Shown: positions 63,736-64,000 of the stretch, one piece after another
Numbering within the stretch: position 1 is the first letter of the stretch
Layout of the letters: every line of letters begins with the position of its first letter
Source: Olivibacter sp. SDN3
Lineage (GTDB): Bacteria; Bacteroidota; Bacteroidia; Sphingobacteriales; Sphingobacteriaceae
Reading direction: 5' to 3'
DNA: 64,000 bases
Assembly (NCBI RefSeq): GCF_014334135.1
Contig: NZ_CP060497.1
Coordinates: forward strand, 4,712,001 to 4,776,000
Position numbers and translations under genes: made by a program
The notes under the pieces: generated by a model
Seen by the model: only the letters and a program-made list of their open reading frames with translations
Databases searched by the model: none
What the model was told of the DNA's origin: nothing

Positions 63736-64000
63736 TTAAATATGAATATCGATTTGTTCTTTCTCAAGGAATTGTCTCAACTTTTCCTGCAATGCCAGAT
63801 AATTATTGATCGTTTCTTTTGCTTTATTTGAAATGAATGAACCTCCTCCATGTTCCCCACCGGCATTAGTCAAAACAAATGGATGCCCGGTCACTTCATT
63901 TAAGCGATTGACAATTTCCCAGGCCTTTTTATAAGACATTTTCATTTTTTTTGCTGCCTGACTAATAGACCCGGTTTCGTTTATGTATTCAAGTAAAGTA
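63736..64000 (-). CDS. ModE-type winged-helix DNA-binding protein (5' end beyond the window)
   Basis: The open frame runs to the end of the window, so the true start lies outside. The readable 87 residues are a winged helix-turn-helix of the ModE/LysR type: 'TLLEYINETGSISQAAKKMKMSYKKAWEIVNRLNEVTGHPFVLTNAGGEHGGGSFISNKAKETINNY'. In ModE this domain binds DNA in response to molybdate bound at C-terminal TOBE domains. Here the protein stops soon after (DIHI), so no molybdate-binding domain follows. It is first in the operon and 53 bases above the receptor. Confidence 0.85.
   Translation of the reverse strand, partial: TLLEYINETGSISQAAKKMKMSYKKAWEIVNRLNEVTGHPFVLTNAGGEHGGGSFISNKAKETINNYLALQEKLRQFLEKEQIDIHI

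Noticed and set aside
1-64000. CRISPR arrays, tRNA and rRNA genes, prophage
   Set aside because: No regularly spaced repeats, no recognisable tRNA or rRNA signature and no phage structural genes were found by eye. A tRNAscan or Infernal run would be decisive.

Overview
The window looks like a chromosomal segment of a Sphingobacteriaceae-like Bacteroidota (Sphingobacterium/Pedobacter/Olivibacter group). The reasons are an AT-rich sequence, several promoters of the Bacteroidota type (TTG or TTTG, 19-21 bp, TAnnTTTG), a full-length TonB-dependent receptor, a TonB-plug/macroglobulin-like surface protein, LytTR two-component pairs, a type B ribosomal protein L31, and the Mpl and GlmU-like genes typical of the phylum. 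Genus assignment is inference. No rRNA, tRNA or CRISPR array was recognised.

Layout. 1-2.9 kb: a small Lys/Asp-rich protein with its own terminator, a GNAT-like protein, and an IS256-family element inserted at the end of that gene. Its transposase is broken by a 4-bp tandem duplication. 2.9-8.3 kb: an XRE regulator with inverted repeats upstream, the minus-strand run glmU-like/tpiA/prmA/mpl, and rpmE2 with a strong promoter and terminator. 8.3-14.5 kb: mostly minus-strand housekeeping and membrane genes (DUF3810 protease-like, nucleoid-associated NdpA-like, esterase, histone deacetylase-family, TspO-like, fRMsr, DUF4230). 14.8-18.5 kb: a GMC oxidoreductase with its small subunit, then a YXWGXW-type secreted protein. 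18.5-28 kb: small genes, acetyltransferases, a GH3-family protein, dodecin, a 57-residue membrane protein, an orphan PAS histidine kinase, an M23 peptidase and a HAD hydrolase. 28-33 kb: a TetR-like regulator, a 947-residue secreted macroglobulin/TonB-plug hybrid and a Tat-type Gfo/Idh/MocA oxidoreductase.

33.3-36.4 kb is a compact thiamine salvage operon (thiM-thiE-thiD-tenA, all overlapping). A TPP riboswitch controls it and seems to start almost at the transcription start. 37-46 kb: PPK2, a flavin monooxygenase, an FG-GAP protein, an MBL hydrolase, an acyltransferase and a LytS/LytTR pair. 46.4-51.6 kb is a minus-strand operon that reads as nucleoside or ADP-ribosyl scavenging: ribokinase, a ureide-permease/GRP-like transporter, a lipoprotein of the ADP-ribosylglycohydrolase family, an orphan C-terminal piece resembling GH38 alpha-mannosidase, and an exported nucleoside hydrolase. 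51.7-60 kb: a helical regulator-like protein, a second LytS/LytTR pair, small secreted proteins, an SDR, a PQQ-type sugar dehydrogenase, a FecR-like lipoprotein and YccF.

The right edge (60.0-64.0 kb) is a four-gene minus-strand operon: a ModE-type DNA-binding protein (cut by the window edge), a TonB-dependent receptor, a MauG/CcpA-type di-heme protein whose second haem motif has Ser in place of its first Cys, and a stand-alone molybdopterin-binding domain protein. This operon and the nucleoside/ADP-ribosyl operon are the best candidates for under-described systems. Neither is proven to be novel from the sequence alone.
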